This document shows positions 1 through 7,969 of a stretch of DNA of 64,000 nucleotides, piece by piece. The notes under the pieces are model-generated. The model was given only the letters and a program-made list of their open reading frames with translations. It made no database searches and had not been told where the DNA came from. Position 1 is the stretch's first letter. Each line of letters starts with the position of its first letter. The stretch is from Levilactobacillus mulengensis. Lineage in GTDB: Bacteria > Bacillota > Bacilli > Lactobacillales > Lactobacillaceae. The stretch spans positions 62,001 to 126,000 of the forward strand of contig NZ_RHNW01000005.1 in NCBI RefSeq assembly GCF_003946045.1, written 5' to 3'. The position numbers and the translations under genes are program-made.

Positions 1-104
1 TCGACCCGCACCCGGGTGAAGACGAACGATTTAATCGCAAATGCGATGGCTAACCCAATGATCACAGGGATAATCCAACTCATGACTTCCTTTAATGCTT
101 TCAT
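1..104 (-). CDS. lepB: Signal peptidase I, N-terminal fragment cut by the window edge
   Basis: Only the first 34 codons are inside the window, on the minus strand, starting at the ATG at 104-102 behind an AAGGAG site at 113-118. The translation begins MKALKEVMSWIIPVIIGLAI and continues AFAIKSFVFTRVRV, a single N-terminal membrane anchor followed by the F-x-x-x-V-R-V lead-in that precedes the catalytic S-M-x-P-T motif in type I signal peptidases. The catalytic Ser and Lys lie outside the window. Function known for the family: removes signal peptides from exported proteins on the outer face of the membrane. Assignment rests on a short stretch, so moderate to good confidence. Confidence 0.72.
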   Translation of the reverse strand, partial: MKALKEVMSWIIPVIIGLAIAFAIKSFVFTRVRV

Positions 105-457
105 GATTGAGCTCCTTATTTTCAGATATTAATATATTTTTATCATACACCCCGACTGCCCTTAGGAAAACTTTTTCTATCAGTGAGGGTCAAGTATCAT
201 CTTACCATTTACTGACTGAAAGTCCCACGTTTTCCCGTAATTTAATCCGCGTGTAACGTTTTTGTTGGCTGAAGGGGGCTAACAACCCGAATATTTTTCA
301 AATGCCGCTTGCAAATTTACCCATTTCCAGCAATAATAAGGAAACGAACTTACGTCAACAAATGATGTTCTGGACCGCCATTCTGCCCGGCAGAGTAGCG
401 GTCCAGTAGTGTTTCTAGCGCTAATTATTCTATTATTTATGAAAGGGCTGACTGTTT
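105..457. other. Intergenic region with one strong hairpin
   Basis: Divergent gap between signal peptidase I (minus) and the Bcr/CflA transporter (plus). It should hold promoters for both. A perfect 9-bp stem (CTGGACCGC / GCGGTCCAG) spans 370-406, roughly 50 bases before the transporter start; it has no following T-run, so it looks more like an operator or leader hairpin than a terminator. No coding sequence seen. Confidence 0.4.
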
Positions 458-1654
458 TTGAATCCTACGCTTTCTCGACGTCGTCAAATTTGGCTGACGC
501 TGCTCCTGGGGACCGTGAGTGCGACCGGACCCCTGGCCATTGACCTTTACTTACCGGCCCTCCCCCAAATGAAAATTCAATTTGCCACCAGCGCCTCACT
601 GATGCAATTGAGCATCACGGCCTGCCTGATTGGGCTGGCGCTGGGCCAATTGATTGCCGGCCCGCTATCCGACCAGTATGGCCGCCACAAGCCGCTGGTG
701 CTGGGCTTCGTGATCTTCGGCTTAGTTTCCCTGGCCATGGCCTTCATCCATTCGATCACGCTACTGATCATCCTGCGGTTCATTCAGGGACTGGCGGGGG
801 CGACCGGTCAGGTGTTGGCCCGAGCCGTGGCACGGGACCTCTTTTCCGGTAAAAAACTGACGCGTTTCTACGCGCTACTGAATACCGTCAACGGGGTCTT
901 CCCCATCATCGCGCCCATTATTGGGGGCTTCATGATTCACTACGTCGACTGGCAAGCCATCTTCATCCTGCTGGCCATCATTGGGTGGGTGATTGCCTTG
1001 GCCGTGGCGTTTGGCCTCCACGAATCGCTACCGGTCAACCAACGGCAAACGGGGGGCTTTACCGCTTCTCTGGCAACCATGGGCAAATTGGTGGTCCAAC
1101 CCGCCTTCTGGCCGCTGATTTTGGCCACGGGACTGGTCTACGGTGGGCTCTTCAGCTACATTTCCGCCTCGACCTTCGTCTTCCAAACGGGCTTTGGCCT
1201 GGCACCCCAAACGTTTAGCCTGCTCTACGCCTTCAACGGCCTGGGCATTGTGGTCGGGAGTAACTTGCCCGGCCAACTCGCCAGTCGCTTCACCAACCGC
1301 CAACAGGTCACCAGCCTCCTGACGTTGGCGGCCGGGGTCAGCGCCGTCTTACTGCTGACGCTCCTATTCCCAGCCAACGTCTGGGTCGTCAGCGTGCTGG
1401 TCTTGGCGCTGGTCATCCTGATTGGTGCACTACTCACACTGACAGTCACCATCATCATGGATCAAGCCACCAGCAACGCCGGCGGGGCTTCGGCCGTCAT
1501 CGGTCTGGCGCAAAACGCTTGCGGTGGCCTGGCATCCCCACTGGTTGGCCTTTCCGGTAGTTCCTACGCCGCTATGGCTACCATGTTGCTGGTCTGCAAC
1601 GTGGGCGCCCTGGGCCTGGTCCGCTACCAAGCCAAAACCGCGGTGGCTAAATAG
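458..1654 (+). CDS. Bcr/CflA-type MFS drug efflux transporter
   Basis: 398 aa integral membrane protein of the drug:H+ antiporter (DHA1) branch of the major facilitator superfamily. The N-terminus has the Bcr/CflA signature ATGPLAIDLYLPALP in TM1, followed by the loop 2-3 motif GPLSDQYGRHKPL and then GLAGATGQVLARAVARDLF in TM4, all typical of bicyclomycin/chloramphenicol exporters. About 12 hydrophobic segments fit the family length. The TTG start is supported by a GAAAGGG site at 441-447, ten bases upstream. Substrate cannot be told from sequence. A deleted copy of the structured repeat lies just downstream (1671-1715). Confidence 0.85.
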   Translation: MNPTLSRRRQIWLTLLLGTVSATGPLAIDLYLPALPQMKIQFATSASLMQLSITACLIGLALGQLIAGPLSDQYGRHKPLVLGFVIFGLVSLAMAFIHSITLLIILRFIQGLAGATGQVLARAVARDLFSGKKLTRFYALLNTVNGVFPIIAPIIGGFMIHYVDWQAIFILLAIIGWVIALAVAFGLHESLPVNQRQTGGFTASLATMGKLVVQPAFWPLILATGLVYGGLFSYISASTFVFQTGFGLAPQTFSLLYAFNGLGIVVGSNLPGQLASRFTNRQQVTSLLTLAAGVSAVLLLTLLFPANVWVVSVLVLALVILIGALLTLTVTIIMDQATSNAGGASAVIGLAQNACGGLASPLVGLSGSSYAAMATMLLVCNVGALGLVRYQAKTAVAK

Positions 1655-1670
1655 GACGTGCTAAGCCAAT

Positions 1671-1715
1671 CGTTCCCGGCGGTGGGCTCAAGGTCCCCTG
1701 CTGTGGTCACTGACG
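1671..1715 (-). repeat. Collapsed remnant of structured repeat, subfamily A (copy E0)
   Basis: This 45-base stretch joins the two ends of the subfamily A core: CGTTCCCGGCGGTGGGCTCA and the following CCCTGCTGTGG match the 3-prime side of a full copy in reverse orientation, and then TCACTGACG matches the opposite end. The central hairpins are missing, as expected for an internal deletion derivative. Compare full reverse copies at 53708-53910 and 61276-61500. Confidence 0.6.
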
Positions 1716-1927
1716 TTGATTTAACTGGTGCAATTTAGCTTGAATTAGCGTTAACACTATAATCCATACTAAAAGCTTTCAATAACCATCTGACAACTAG
1801 CCACATAATTGATACAAAGGGTCCAACCAAATCTGCGGTTGAGCCCTTTTTAATTACCGATAGTTAATCCCAACCTCGGCCCTATCGCCGTCAAACACCT
1901 CACCAGTAAGCTAACCACCAAACCACT

Positions 1928-2212
1928 GGGCTAAACCAGTGTCAGCCGCAGGGACGGTGAAAATGAACCAGTCGTGGTAGTGACCAGAGGCGAGCCAAGG
2001 CGACCAGCTGTGTCGGTGGTCTTAGTAGAGCGATTTTCTCTACTTAGAGCACGGGACGACCTTTGAGACCGCACTTCGGCTCAAAGTCGAGGTGCAAGCC
2101 CGCCCCTCAGGCTGAAACCGGCCCCACAGCAGGGCGGCTTGAGCTCGCCGCCGGGAACGGACACGACGAAGGTCATTTTCACCGGCCCGGAGGCGCAACC
2201 GCCGTTTAACCC
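1928..2212 (+). repeat. Structured intergenic repeat, subfamily A (copy E1)
   Basis: Best complete copy of a multi-copy element in this window. Outer ends GGGCTAAAC (1928) and GTTTAACCC (2204-2212) are inverted. An inner inverted repeat pairs 1945-1966 with 2173-2194: 19 of 22 bases, ending in GGTGAAAATGA on the left and TCATTTTCACC on the right. Inside are three hairpins: H1 with inner stem AGTAGAG/CTCTACT, H2 with CTTTGAG/CTCAAAG, and H3 with GGT..AGCC/GGCT..ACC. The element sits between a transporter and a convergent gene and encodes no recognisable protein. It could be a MITE-like non-autonomous element, a structured RNA, or both. Confidence 0.8.
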
Positions 2213-2437
2213 GTTGGTTAGGTGATTAGGTTAACTGTGGGTGTTTTTTAGCCACTTCGGTCACTCTGGGTCACATCCAAGTCGCCCGCCACCAGCCAAC
2301 CAGCGACCTATGCTACACTGCAAGTGAAACAACGTATTAAGGCCGTCCACTAAAAATGCAGATCACGCCAGTTAACGAATCGCACTCCCCCCAAAGGACG
2401 TGGCGTTACTAGCGGCACTCACCTTAATTGGATTGAC
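2213..2437. other. Intergenic, nothing recognised
   Basis: Stretch between repeat copy E1 and the terminator at 2440. Only a tiny reading frame of 18 codons (ATG near 2356) is present, without a convincing ribosome site. No promoter pair or RNA gene recognised. Confidence 0.3.
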
Positions 2438-2439
2438 AA

Positions 2440-2473
2440 AAGGGGCTGTGACAACCGTCACAGCCCCTTTTTC
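2440..2473. terminator. Bidirectional rho-independent terminator
   Basis: Perfect 11-bp stem GGGGCTGTGAC / GTCACAGCCCC with an AACC loop, flanked by AAAA on the left and TTTTT on the right, so it can act on both strands. It lies 20 bases after the stop of the minus-strand acyltransferase-like gene, which it most likely terminates. Confidence 0.85.
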
Positions 2474-2492
2474 GTGCCTGCATAACCGCTAA

Positions 2493-3734
2493 CTAGCCTT
2501 CATCAGCTAGCCGGCATTTATCCGGCACATCTTCACGTGCCCACTGTGTCAGCTGGGCGACGACGTTCTTTAAAATTTTAATGCCTAATTGATAGTCCGG
2601 CTCGGACCCCAGCATGCGGAAAGCCAGCGTCCAAGCGTCGTGGTACACGCTCACGGTCAGTTGGAAATGTGGCATCGTGCGGTAGGCTCCGGCAAAGTAA
2701 ATCTGCGTGACTGCCACGCCGCCGAAATCCAAGCGCGTGTGATCGATATGACCGAAGTTAGCAAACGAAATCGCTGCTTGGGGCCGGTGCTTCTCGGCTA
2801 ATCGCCGCACTAATTTTGGCGGTAGCGCCCGACTCATCCGGTTCAATTCGACTAGCGGCGGCAGGTAGGCCAACTCGTCACGTAGCTGACTGATGGTCGC
2901 TTGCGTGTGTTGGATCACGTCCCCCAGCCGATCGCCATCTTCAACCGTAATCGGGATGGGCATTTCGCTGGTCAGGTTGGCGACCTGAACCACGTTAGAA
3001 GCCGCCACTGGTCCGTGTAGCCGTAAATCGACTTGATAGGGAATAACCAGCTGCTTTTCACCGGTCAAGGCAAACAGCGACAACGCGTACGCCGACAAGA
3101 GCATGGCATTCATCGTCACATTTTCCGTCTGAGTCCGTTGCCGTAGCCGCCGACTCACTACCCGGGGAATGGTGGCCTCGCCACGGTGATGGTGCACATC
3201 GCCGTGGAGGCTCGGAAAGGTCTCATCCGAGTTGCCATTCAGCGTTGGTAGCGCCCGATGGGAATGGCGCAGGTGGGCTAAAATCTTGTGCACGCTGCGC
3301 TCATTGGTAAAGTTGGCCAGATCCTCGCCATCGTAGGCCGCGGCCAACAGATACAGGTAATGCTTGAAGCCCTCGCCATCCGTTAGCAGGCGGCTCATTG
3401 ACAGGCGCAGGGCGTCGTAAGCCGGATGGTGAATGACCTGAATTTTTAATTGGGGCCCGGTCAAAACGTCCAGGTTGCCCCGCCCCGGGTCGTGAATCGC
3501 CGGGATTTCTTCAATCACTTGTTCCAGGGAATCCGCCGCATCTTCAAAGCGGTTCCAGCGTAAGTTATAGCGGCTCAACACTTGGGGGACCACTGTTTGG
3601 GTGGTCGCAACGGCTGTCTTTAGCCGCGCAACGTCAATGGGGTGCGTCAGGCTCAGTGTGCACTCGAGTAACGGGTACGTTTCCGCCAAATCCAGCGTTG
3701 GCATCAAGTCCAACGGTTCACCATGATAGATCAT
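2493..3734 (-). CDS. Condensation-fold (acyltransferase-like) protein with degenerate catalytic motif
   Basis: 413 aa soluble protein starting at an ATG behind an AGGAGGGG site. The overall layout matches the two-lobed chloramphenicol acetyltransferase/condensation-domain fold used by NRPS C domains and alcohol acetyltransferases. The place where the HHxxxDG active-site motif is expected reads SRLLTDGEGFKHYL (about residues 113-126), so the DG is kept but both histidines are replaced by Ser-Arg. The second His is the usual general base, so a classic acyltransferase activity is doubtful. No carrier-protein or adenylation gene is nearby. Function unassigned; fold assignment is by eye. Confidence 0.6.
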   Translation of the reverse strand: MIYHGEPLDLMPTLDLAETYPLLECTLSLTHPIDVARLKTAVATTQTVVPQVLSRYNLRWNRFEDAADSLEQVIEEIPAIHDPGRGNLDVLTGPQLKIQVIHHPAYDALRLSMSRLLTDGEGFKHYLYLLAAAYDGEDLANFTNERSVHKILAHLRHSHRALPTLNGNSDETFPSLHGDVHHHRGEATIPRVVSRRLRQRTQTENVTMNAMLLSAYALSLFALTGEKQLVIPYQVDLRLHGPVAASNVVQVANLTSEMPIPITVEDGDRLGDVIQHTQATISQLRDELAYLPPLVELNRMSRALPPKLVRRLAEKHRPQAAISFANFGHIDHTRLDFGGVAVTQIYFAGAYRTMPHFQLTVSVYHDAWTLAFRMLGSEPDYQLGIKILKNVVAQLTQWAREDVPDKCRLADEG

Positions 3735-3985
3735 GCAAACACCCCTCCTTACTAATTTACGTTCAGTATAGCAAGCCGACCGACGTCATTCGCTTATTTC
3801 ACATAGATATTGATAAAAATTAATAAAGCTGTAACTTGCGGCCCCTATCGCCGTTTACAGCCCACTCTGTTAGAATGGAGGAAGTGCAACGCCATTTGGC
3901 TGGGCGGTTAACCATAATCCACGAACACCGACTTCGCTCGCCGGGACCCAGCCAAAGGGTTATTCTATTAATGAGGTGAATCAAT

Positions 3986-4510
3986 TTGACTAATGCAATG
4001 ACACCCGTTTCCTGTAATGCCACGCTCATCGTGACCAGCCACCGGGTCTTCCAACCGGATTTAAACGAACACGAATCCGTCTTCGGCGGTAAAATTTTGT
4101 CGCTGGTAGATGATAGCGCTTCCGTGGCGGCTGTTCGTCTCACCCACAAGACCGTCGTGACCGCTTCCTTTGACCATGTCAGCTTCCTCAAACCGTTCCA
4201 TTTGGACGACTCCATGTGCCTGGAAGCCTACGTTAGTGGCACCGGGACCCGTTCGCTAGAGGTCTTCGTGAAAATCATCGGCGAGAACCTGACGACTGGC
4301 AAACGCTTCGTTGGCTTTACCTGCTTCATCACCTACGTGATTGAGGATCCGACATCCACCAATCCACTACCACCAATGACGCCCGTGACTGATGAACAAC
4401 GCTACATCTGTGGCGGCTATGCAAAACGAAATGCCCAACGGAAGGAACGGCGGAGTGAGCAGACGGACCTGAACGCCCACGTCTCCATCGAGTCCCCGTG
4501 GCCCATCTAA
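3986..4510 (+). CDS. Acyl-CoA thioesterase, hotdog fold (YkhA/BACH-like)
   Basis: 174 aa. The region HRVFQPDLNEHESVFGGKIL (about residues 20-39) followed by SLVDDSASVAA and then SFDHVSFLKPFHLDD is the classic hotdog-thioesterase pattern: N-x-x-x-x-x-F-G-G with the catalytic Asp in the following helix, then the second motif with F-L-K-P. Known role of the family is hydrolysis of acyl-CoA to free acid and CoA in the cytoplasm. TTG start at 3986 is chosen because of GAGGTGA at 3973-3979. The C-terminal tail (after about residue 125) is charged and low in conservation. Confidence 0.8.
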   Translation: MTNAMTPVSCNATLIVTSHRVFQPDLNEHESVFGGKILSLVDDSASVAAVRLTHKTVVTASFDHVSFLKPFHLDDSMCLEAYVSGTGTRSLEVFVKIIGENLTTGKRFVGFTCFITYVIEDPTSTNPLPPMTPVTDEQRYICGGYAKRNAQRKERRSEQTDLNAHVSIESPWPI

Positions 4511-4513
4511 ACA

Positions 4514-4529
4514 TGTTCCACATGAAACA
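4514..4529. promoter_or_regulatory. parS-like ParB (Spo0J) binding site, one mismatch
   Basis: TGTTCCACATGAAACA differs from the well-known 16-bp parS consensus TGTTNCACGTGAAACA at one central base (A for G). It lies just after the thioesterase stop codon, 155 bases from an exact site at 4669. Confidence 0.65.
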
Positions 4530-4608
4530 TCCTATACTCTGACGTTTTAACCAAATGTCAGGAGCATCACCCAATTCAACAGCAGTCAGCCCCATTCTAA
4601 CCACAAAA

Positions 4609-4653
4609 CAAATGGTCGACATCCCCGTAATCCCGGGACTGTCGACCATTTTT
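4609..4653. terminator. Bidirectional terminator between convergent genes
   Basis: Stem AAATGGTCGACA / TGTCGACCATTT with a loop of 18 bases that can itself pair (CCCGTAATCCCGGG), followed by a short T-run on the plus strand and by A-rich sequence giving T on the minus strand. It separates the thioesterase from the convergent acetyltransferase. Confidence 0.75.
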
Positions 4654-4659
4654 CAATGC

Positions 4660-5217
4660 CTATTCTTCTGTTTCACGTGAAACATCCTGCCACTCACTGG
4701 CGAGGATCCCGTACGAATACAGGTCCAGCCAACGGCCATCCTGGTAGACGCCTTCGCGATTGATGCCTTCGCGTACGAAACCGACCGCCTGATAGGCGTG
4801 GATTGCCGGCACGTTATTGGCATTGACCTCTAACGTAACCTTGTGCAAGCCTAACTCGTTGAACGCAAAGGCTAACACCGTGTTCAGCGTGTCTTCGCCG
4901 AACCCCTGACCGCGATCACTGGCGACCGGCAGCGCGATGCCTAACGTTGCCCGCCGATTTTTGAAATACACATCATCTAACATGACCCAGCCCAACAAGC
5001 CGTCGTCTGCATTGGCCCGCACCATGAAAAAGAAGCGCTCATTGTTGTCTGGTTCCGCGGCCAGTTCACTGTATTCCGCCGCCGTAAACGGGTGAAAGGC
5101 GTCCGCCGACAAGTTACGTAGCAGGCCGGGCTCCCACTGCGTATCCTGAAGCCATTCGGCATCCCCGTCCCGCATTTCTGTTAAGTGTACCAAGCTACCT
5201 TGTACCACGTCCTTCAT
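4660..5217 (-). CDS. GNAT family N-acetyltransferase (RimJ/RimL-like)
   Basis: 185 aa. The acetyl-CoA binding motif A is seen as SDRGQGFGEDTLNTVL (R/Q-x-x-G-x-G/A pattern, about residues 103-118), followed by the typical HKVTLEVNANNVPAIHAYQ and GFVREG of RimJ/RimL-type enzymes that acetylate protein N-termini or small amines. Substrate unknown. The last codons overlap an exact parS site (4669-4684), so the C-terminal residues DVSRETEE are partly dictated by that DNA site. Start ATG preceded by GAGGGGG. Confidence 0.85.
   Translation of the reverse strand: MKDVVQGSLVHLTEMRDGDAEWLQDTQWEPGLLRNLSADAFHPFTAAEYSELAAEPDNNERFFFMVRANADDGLLGWVMLDDVYFKNRRATLGIALPVASDRGQGFGEDTLNTVLAFAFNELGLHKVTLEVNANNVPAIHAYQAVGFVREGINREGVYQDGRWLDLYSYGILASEWQDVSRETEE
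4669..4684. promoter_or_regulatory. parS ParB (Spo0J) binding site, exact consensus
   Basis: TGTTTCACGTGAAACA is a perfect 16-bp palindrome and matches the parS consensus TGTTNCACGTGAAACA exactly. It lies inside the 3-prime end of the GNAT gene, as parS sites within genes often do. Known role: nucleates ParB-CTP clamp loading and SMC recruitment near the origin. Confidence 0.93.
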
Positions 5218-5325
5218 GGTCGTGACCCCCTCTGTTTTCTTTTACTCTACCACAGGTTAAAATCGTTGTCGCTACCAGTCAACTAGCCTATACTAAACGC
5301 AACGAAAAAAGGAGGATTCTCATCT

Positions 5326-5973
5326 ATGAAAATTACTGTTATTGGTGCCACCGGGATGGCCGGCTCCGCCATTGTTGCCGAAGCCTTAAAACGTGGTCAC
5401 AGTGTCACGGCCTTGGCTCGCTCAGAAGAAAAATTAGCGAAACTTCCCGCCAACGCCAACCTGACGACGCGCACGCAAGACGCCTTTCAACTGACGACCG
5501 CTGACCTCACCGCCAGTGACGTGGTGGTTGATGCGTTTGCGACCGCCCCCGCTCAGGCTTACCTACACGTGGACCTGGCCACTCATCTGGTCAGTCAGTT
5601 ACGAGAAACCACAACGCCCCGCTTAGCCTTCATCTTAGGCGCAGGTAGCCTGTTGACCGGTGACGACCATCATTTATTCGTACACGACTTGGAACAGGCG
5701 CCTGAGGCCGCTAGTTTCATTAGTGTTCCCCAGAACCAGTTGAAGGAATTAACTTTCTTACGCGACGTCGACAACGTCAACTGGTTTGGCGTCTCCCCTG
5801 CCGCCAACTTCCATCCCGGTGAGGCCACAGCAGCTAAATTAGGCACCGACGAGCTGTTGGCCAACGACCAAGGCGAATCTGGGACTAGTGCCGGCACCAT
5901 GGCCGTTGCCATCTTAAATGAAATCGAGAATCCTCAACACCACCAGACCCGTTTTACGGTGGCAGATAACTAA
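5326..5973 (+). CDS. NAD(P)-binding Rossmann-fold protein (atypical SDR, YwnB-like)
   Basis: 215 aa. The N-terminus MKITVIGATGMAGSAIVAEA carries the GxTGxxG nucleotide-binding motif of atypical short-chain dehydrogenases (NmrA/YwnB type), with HSVTALARSEEKL as the second strand that selects NADP (Arg after the strand). No Y-x-x-x-K catalytic pair is obvious, as is common in this group, so it may be a redox sensor or a reductase of unknown substrate. Strong AAGGAGGA ribosome site at 5309-5317. Followed by a hairpin terminator at 5985-6011. Confidence 0.8.
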   Translation: MKITVIGATGMAGSAIVAEALKRGHSVTALARSEEKLAKLPANANLTTRTQDAFQLTTADLTASDVVVDAFATAPAQAYLHVDLATHLVSQLRETTTPRLAFILGAGSLLTGDDHHLFVHDLEQAPEAASFISVPQNQLKELTFLRDVDNVNWFGVSPAANFHPGEATAAKLGTDELLANDQGESGTSAGTMAVAILNEIENPQHHQTRFTVADN

Positions 5974-5984
5974 ACCGCTACGCC

Positions 5985-6011
5985 GCCATATCATCTGGCG
6001 GCGTTTTTTGG
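5985..6011 (+). terminator. Rho-independent terminator
   Basis: Stem GCCGCCA / TGGCGGC with a short loop followed by GTTTTTTGG, starting 12 bases after the stop of the SDR-like gene. Confidence 0.75.
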
Positions 6012-6057
6012 TATGCTAGTCTGCGGTAAAACTCTGACATAGAAAGTTGCGATTACT

Positions 6058-7401
6058 TTGAAAACAAAATTAAATTGGCGGGAAATGTTGTTCATCGGCA
6101 TGATGCTATTCGGACTGTTCTTCGGTGCCGGCAACTTAATTTTCCCCGTCTTTCTAGGCCAACAGGCTGGTAGTCACGTGGGGGCGGCCATCGTCGGCCT
6201 CCTGCTCACGGGGATTGGCCTGCCGCTCCTGGGGGTCGCCGGCATTGGGCTGACCCGTAGTGAGGGCGTCTTCGACCTGGCGACCAAGGTCAACCGGCCG
6301 TTTGCCTACACCTTCACCATCCTGCTGTACCTCACCGTAGGCCCGTTCTTTGCGCTGCCCCGACTCGCCACGACCTCCTTTCAAATTGGTCTGGCGCCGT
6401 TCGTCGATCCCGCGCAACAGGGCTGGGTGTTGGCGATTTTCTCCGTTCTCTTCTTCCTGGTCGCCTGGGCCCTAGCCCGGAATCCCGGTAAGCTAATGGT
6501 CTACATTGGCAAATGGCTCACGCCAACCTTTCTGGTACTGCTGGGCCTCCTGATGCTCGCGGCCTTCATCAAACCCATGGGCGGCTTTCACGCCGCGGCC
6601 CGCGGGGCGTACGTGGCCAGTCCCCTAGCAACCGGATTCACGGAGGGCTACAACACGTTAGACGCCCTGGCCTCCCTGGCATTTGGCATCGTCGTCATCG
6701 ATAGCATTCGCCAACTGGGTATCACTGAGCCCGGCCAGATTGCCAAGGATGTCATCAAGGCCGGCATCATCTGCGTGGTCCTCATGGGCATCATCTACTC
6801 GCTGCTAGCCCTGATGGGGACCATGAGTCTCGGCCAGTTTGCCGCAGCGGAAAATGGGGGCATCACCCTCGCCCAGATTGCCGATTACTACTTCGGCACG
6901 TTCGGGAATCTCCTACTGGCACTGATCGTCATCATTGCCTGCCTGAAGACGGCGATTGGCTTGATCTCAGCCTTTGGCGACACACTCCATGGCCTGTTTC
7001 CCCGGCTATCCTACGTGGGTCTGACCGTCTTTGCCGCGGCGCTTCCCTGTTTATTTGCCAACATTGGTCTGACCAAGCTGATCAGCTATTCGACACCAGT
7101 GTTGATGTTCCTCTATCCACTGGCCATCGTCTTAATTATCCTGGCCGTGTGCTCGCCGATTCTGGGCACCAGCCGCTGGCTCTTTGGCCTGGGGATGCTC
7201 TTCACCCTGATTCCGGCGATTTTCTCCGCCGTGGCTGCGCTGCCTGCCGCCTGGCAACGGGCCGGTTGGGCCCAAGGAATTCTAGCAGTAAATAGTCGCC
7301 TCCCCCTGGCCGCACAAGGGTTTAGCTGGGTGGTTCCCGCACTGATTGGGTGTGTCCTCGGCTGGCTAATGAGCCGCCTCTTTGACCGCCGCGCCAATTA
7401 A
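6058..7401 (+). CDS. brnQ: Branched-chain amino acid:cation symporter
   Basis: 447 aa, about 12 membrane segments. The N-terminus after the charged leader, MLFIGMMLFGLFFGAGNLIF followed by PVFLGQQAG, is the diagnostic opening of the LIVCS (BrnQ) family, which imports Leu, Ile and Val with Na+ or H+. Other family features are the FALPRLATTSFQIG stretch and the SLAFGIVVIDSIRQLG segment. TTG start at 6058 gives a normal-length protein; the ribosome site (AGAAAG) is weak. It stands alone between terminators. Confidence 0.93.
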   Translation: MKTKLNWREMLFIGMMLFGLFFGAGNLIFPVFLGQQAGSHVGAAIVGLLLTGIGLPLLGVAGIGLTRSEGVFDLATKVNRPFAYTFTILLYLTVGPFFALPRLATTSFQIGLAPFVDPAQQGWVLAIFSVLFFLVAWALARNPGKLMVYIGKWLTPTFLVLLGLLMLAAFIKPMGGFHAAARGAYVASPLATGFTEGYNTLDALASLAFGIVVIDSIRQLGITEPGQIAKDVIKAGIICVVLMGIIYSLLALMGTMSLGQFAAAENGGITLAQIADYYFGTFGNLLLALIVIIACLKTAIGLISAFGDTLHGLFPRLSYVGLTVFAAALPCLFANIGLTKLISYSTPVLMFLYPLAIVLIILAVCSPILGTSRWLFGLGMLFTLIPAIFSAVAALPAAWQRAGWAQGILAVNSRLPLAAQGFSWVVPALIGCVLGWLMSRLFDRRAN

Positions 7402-7510
7402 CGAAAAAATTATCGTCGTTTCACTCCCATTAAATGAGAAAATCTGGTAAAATAGACGTAAGTTCTAATCGTATGGCCATATTCTCATTAAGTGAAACGA
7501 GGTGTTCCGG

Positions 7511-7777
7511 ATGACTCAAGTACGTTACCCAGCTACCCCACTCAAGATTGGCGTTATGATCCTAACATTGGTGATGCTAGCCGCGATGTTACTCGTTAGC
7601 AATCCCATCTTAGCCGCCTTTCTGTGTTTCAGTTCGTTGATTACGGCGATGCTTCACTTCAATGTCTTTGAAAGCACAGCCGATAGCCACTCGCTTAACC
7701 GTGTTGACCTCGGCATTCAAATTACGTTTCTGGTTCTCTCCATCGTTAAGGCGTTCGCCCTTGGTGGAGGCGCCTAA
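7511..7777 (+). CDS. Small membrane protein, unknown function
   Basis: 88 aa from the ATG at 7511, chosen because the GAGGTG site at 7500-7505 has proper spacing to it, whereas the upstream in-frame GTG overlaps that site. Two or three hydrophobic segments: VMILTLVMLAAMLLVSNPIL, then AAFLCFSSLITAML, and a C-terminal LGIQITFLVLSIVKAFAL. No known domain recognised. A promoter-like tract (AAATCTGG..AAATAGACG) and terminators on both sides suggest a monocistronic gene. Confidence 0.65.
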   Translation: MTQVRYPATPLKIGVMILTLVMLAAMLLVSNPILAAFLCFSSLITAMLHFNVFESTADSHSLNRVDLGIQITFLVLSIVKAFALGGGA

Positions 7778-7782
7778 CCACC

Positions 7783-7822
7783 AGGTCCCGTCATCCCCAC
7801 GATGATGAGGCCTTTTTCTTTT
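7783..7822 (+). terminator. Terminator after small membrane protein gene
   Basis: Imperfect stem AGGTCCCGTCATC / GATGATGAGGCCT followed by TTTTTC, directly downstream of the stop at 7777. Confidence 0.65.
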
Positions 7823-7829
7823 GGCACAA

Positions 7830-7898
7830 CAAAAAGACCGCGGGCCAGTCGCCACTACCGAGCTGCTTCAGTAGTCTTGACTGGTCCGCGGTCTTTTA
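7830..7898. terminator. Long bidirectional hairpin terminator
   Basis: Stem AAAAAGACCGCGGGCCAGTC / GACTGGTCCGCGGTCTTTT with an internal smaller hairpin; A-run on one side and T-run on the other allow action on both strands. Sits between the small membrane gene and the HAD gene. Confidence 0.75.
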
Positions 7899-7969
7899 AA
7901 TTGGCCATTCCTTGCGAATCTCTGAATCTATGCTAAACTCAGAAAAAACGTTTCGAAAGGCGGCTCTTC

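Noticed and set aside
3820-4215. 131-codon minus-strand frame opposite the thioesterase
   Set aside because: Antisense shadow of a hotdog thioesterase with clear motifs; no ribosome site.
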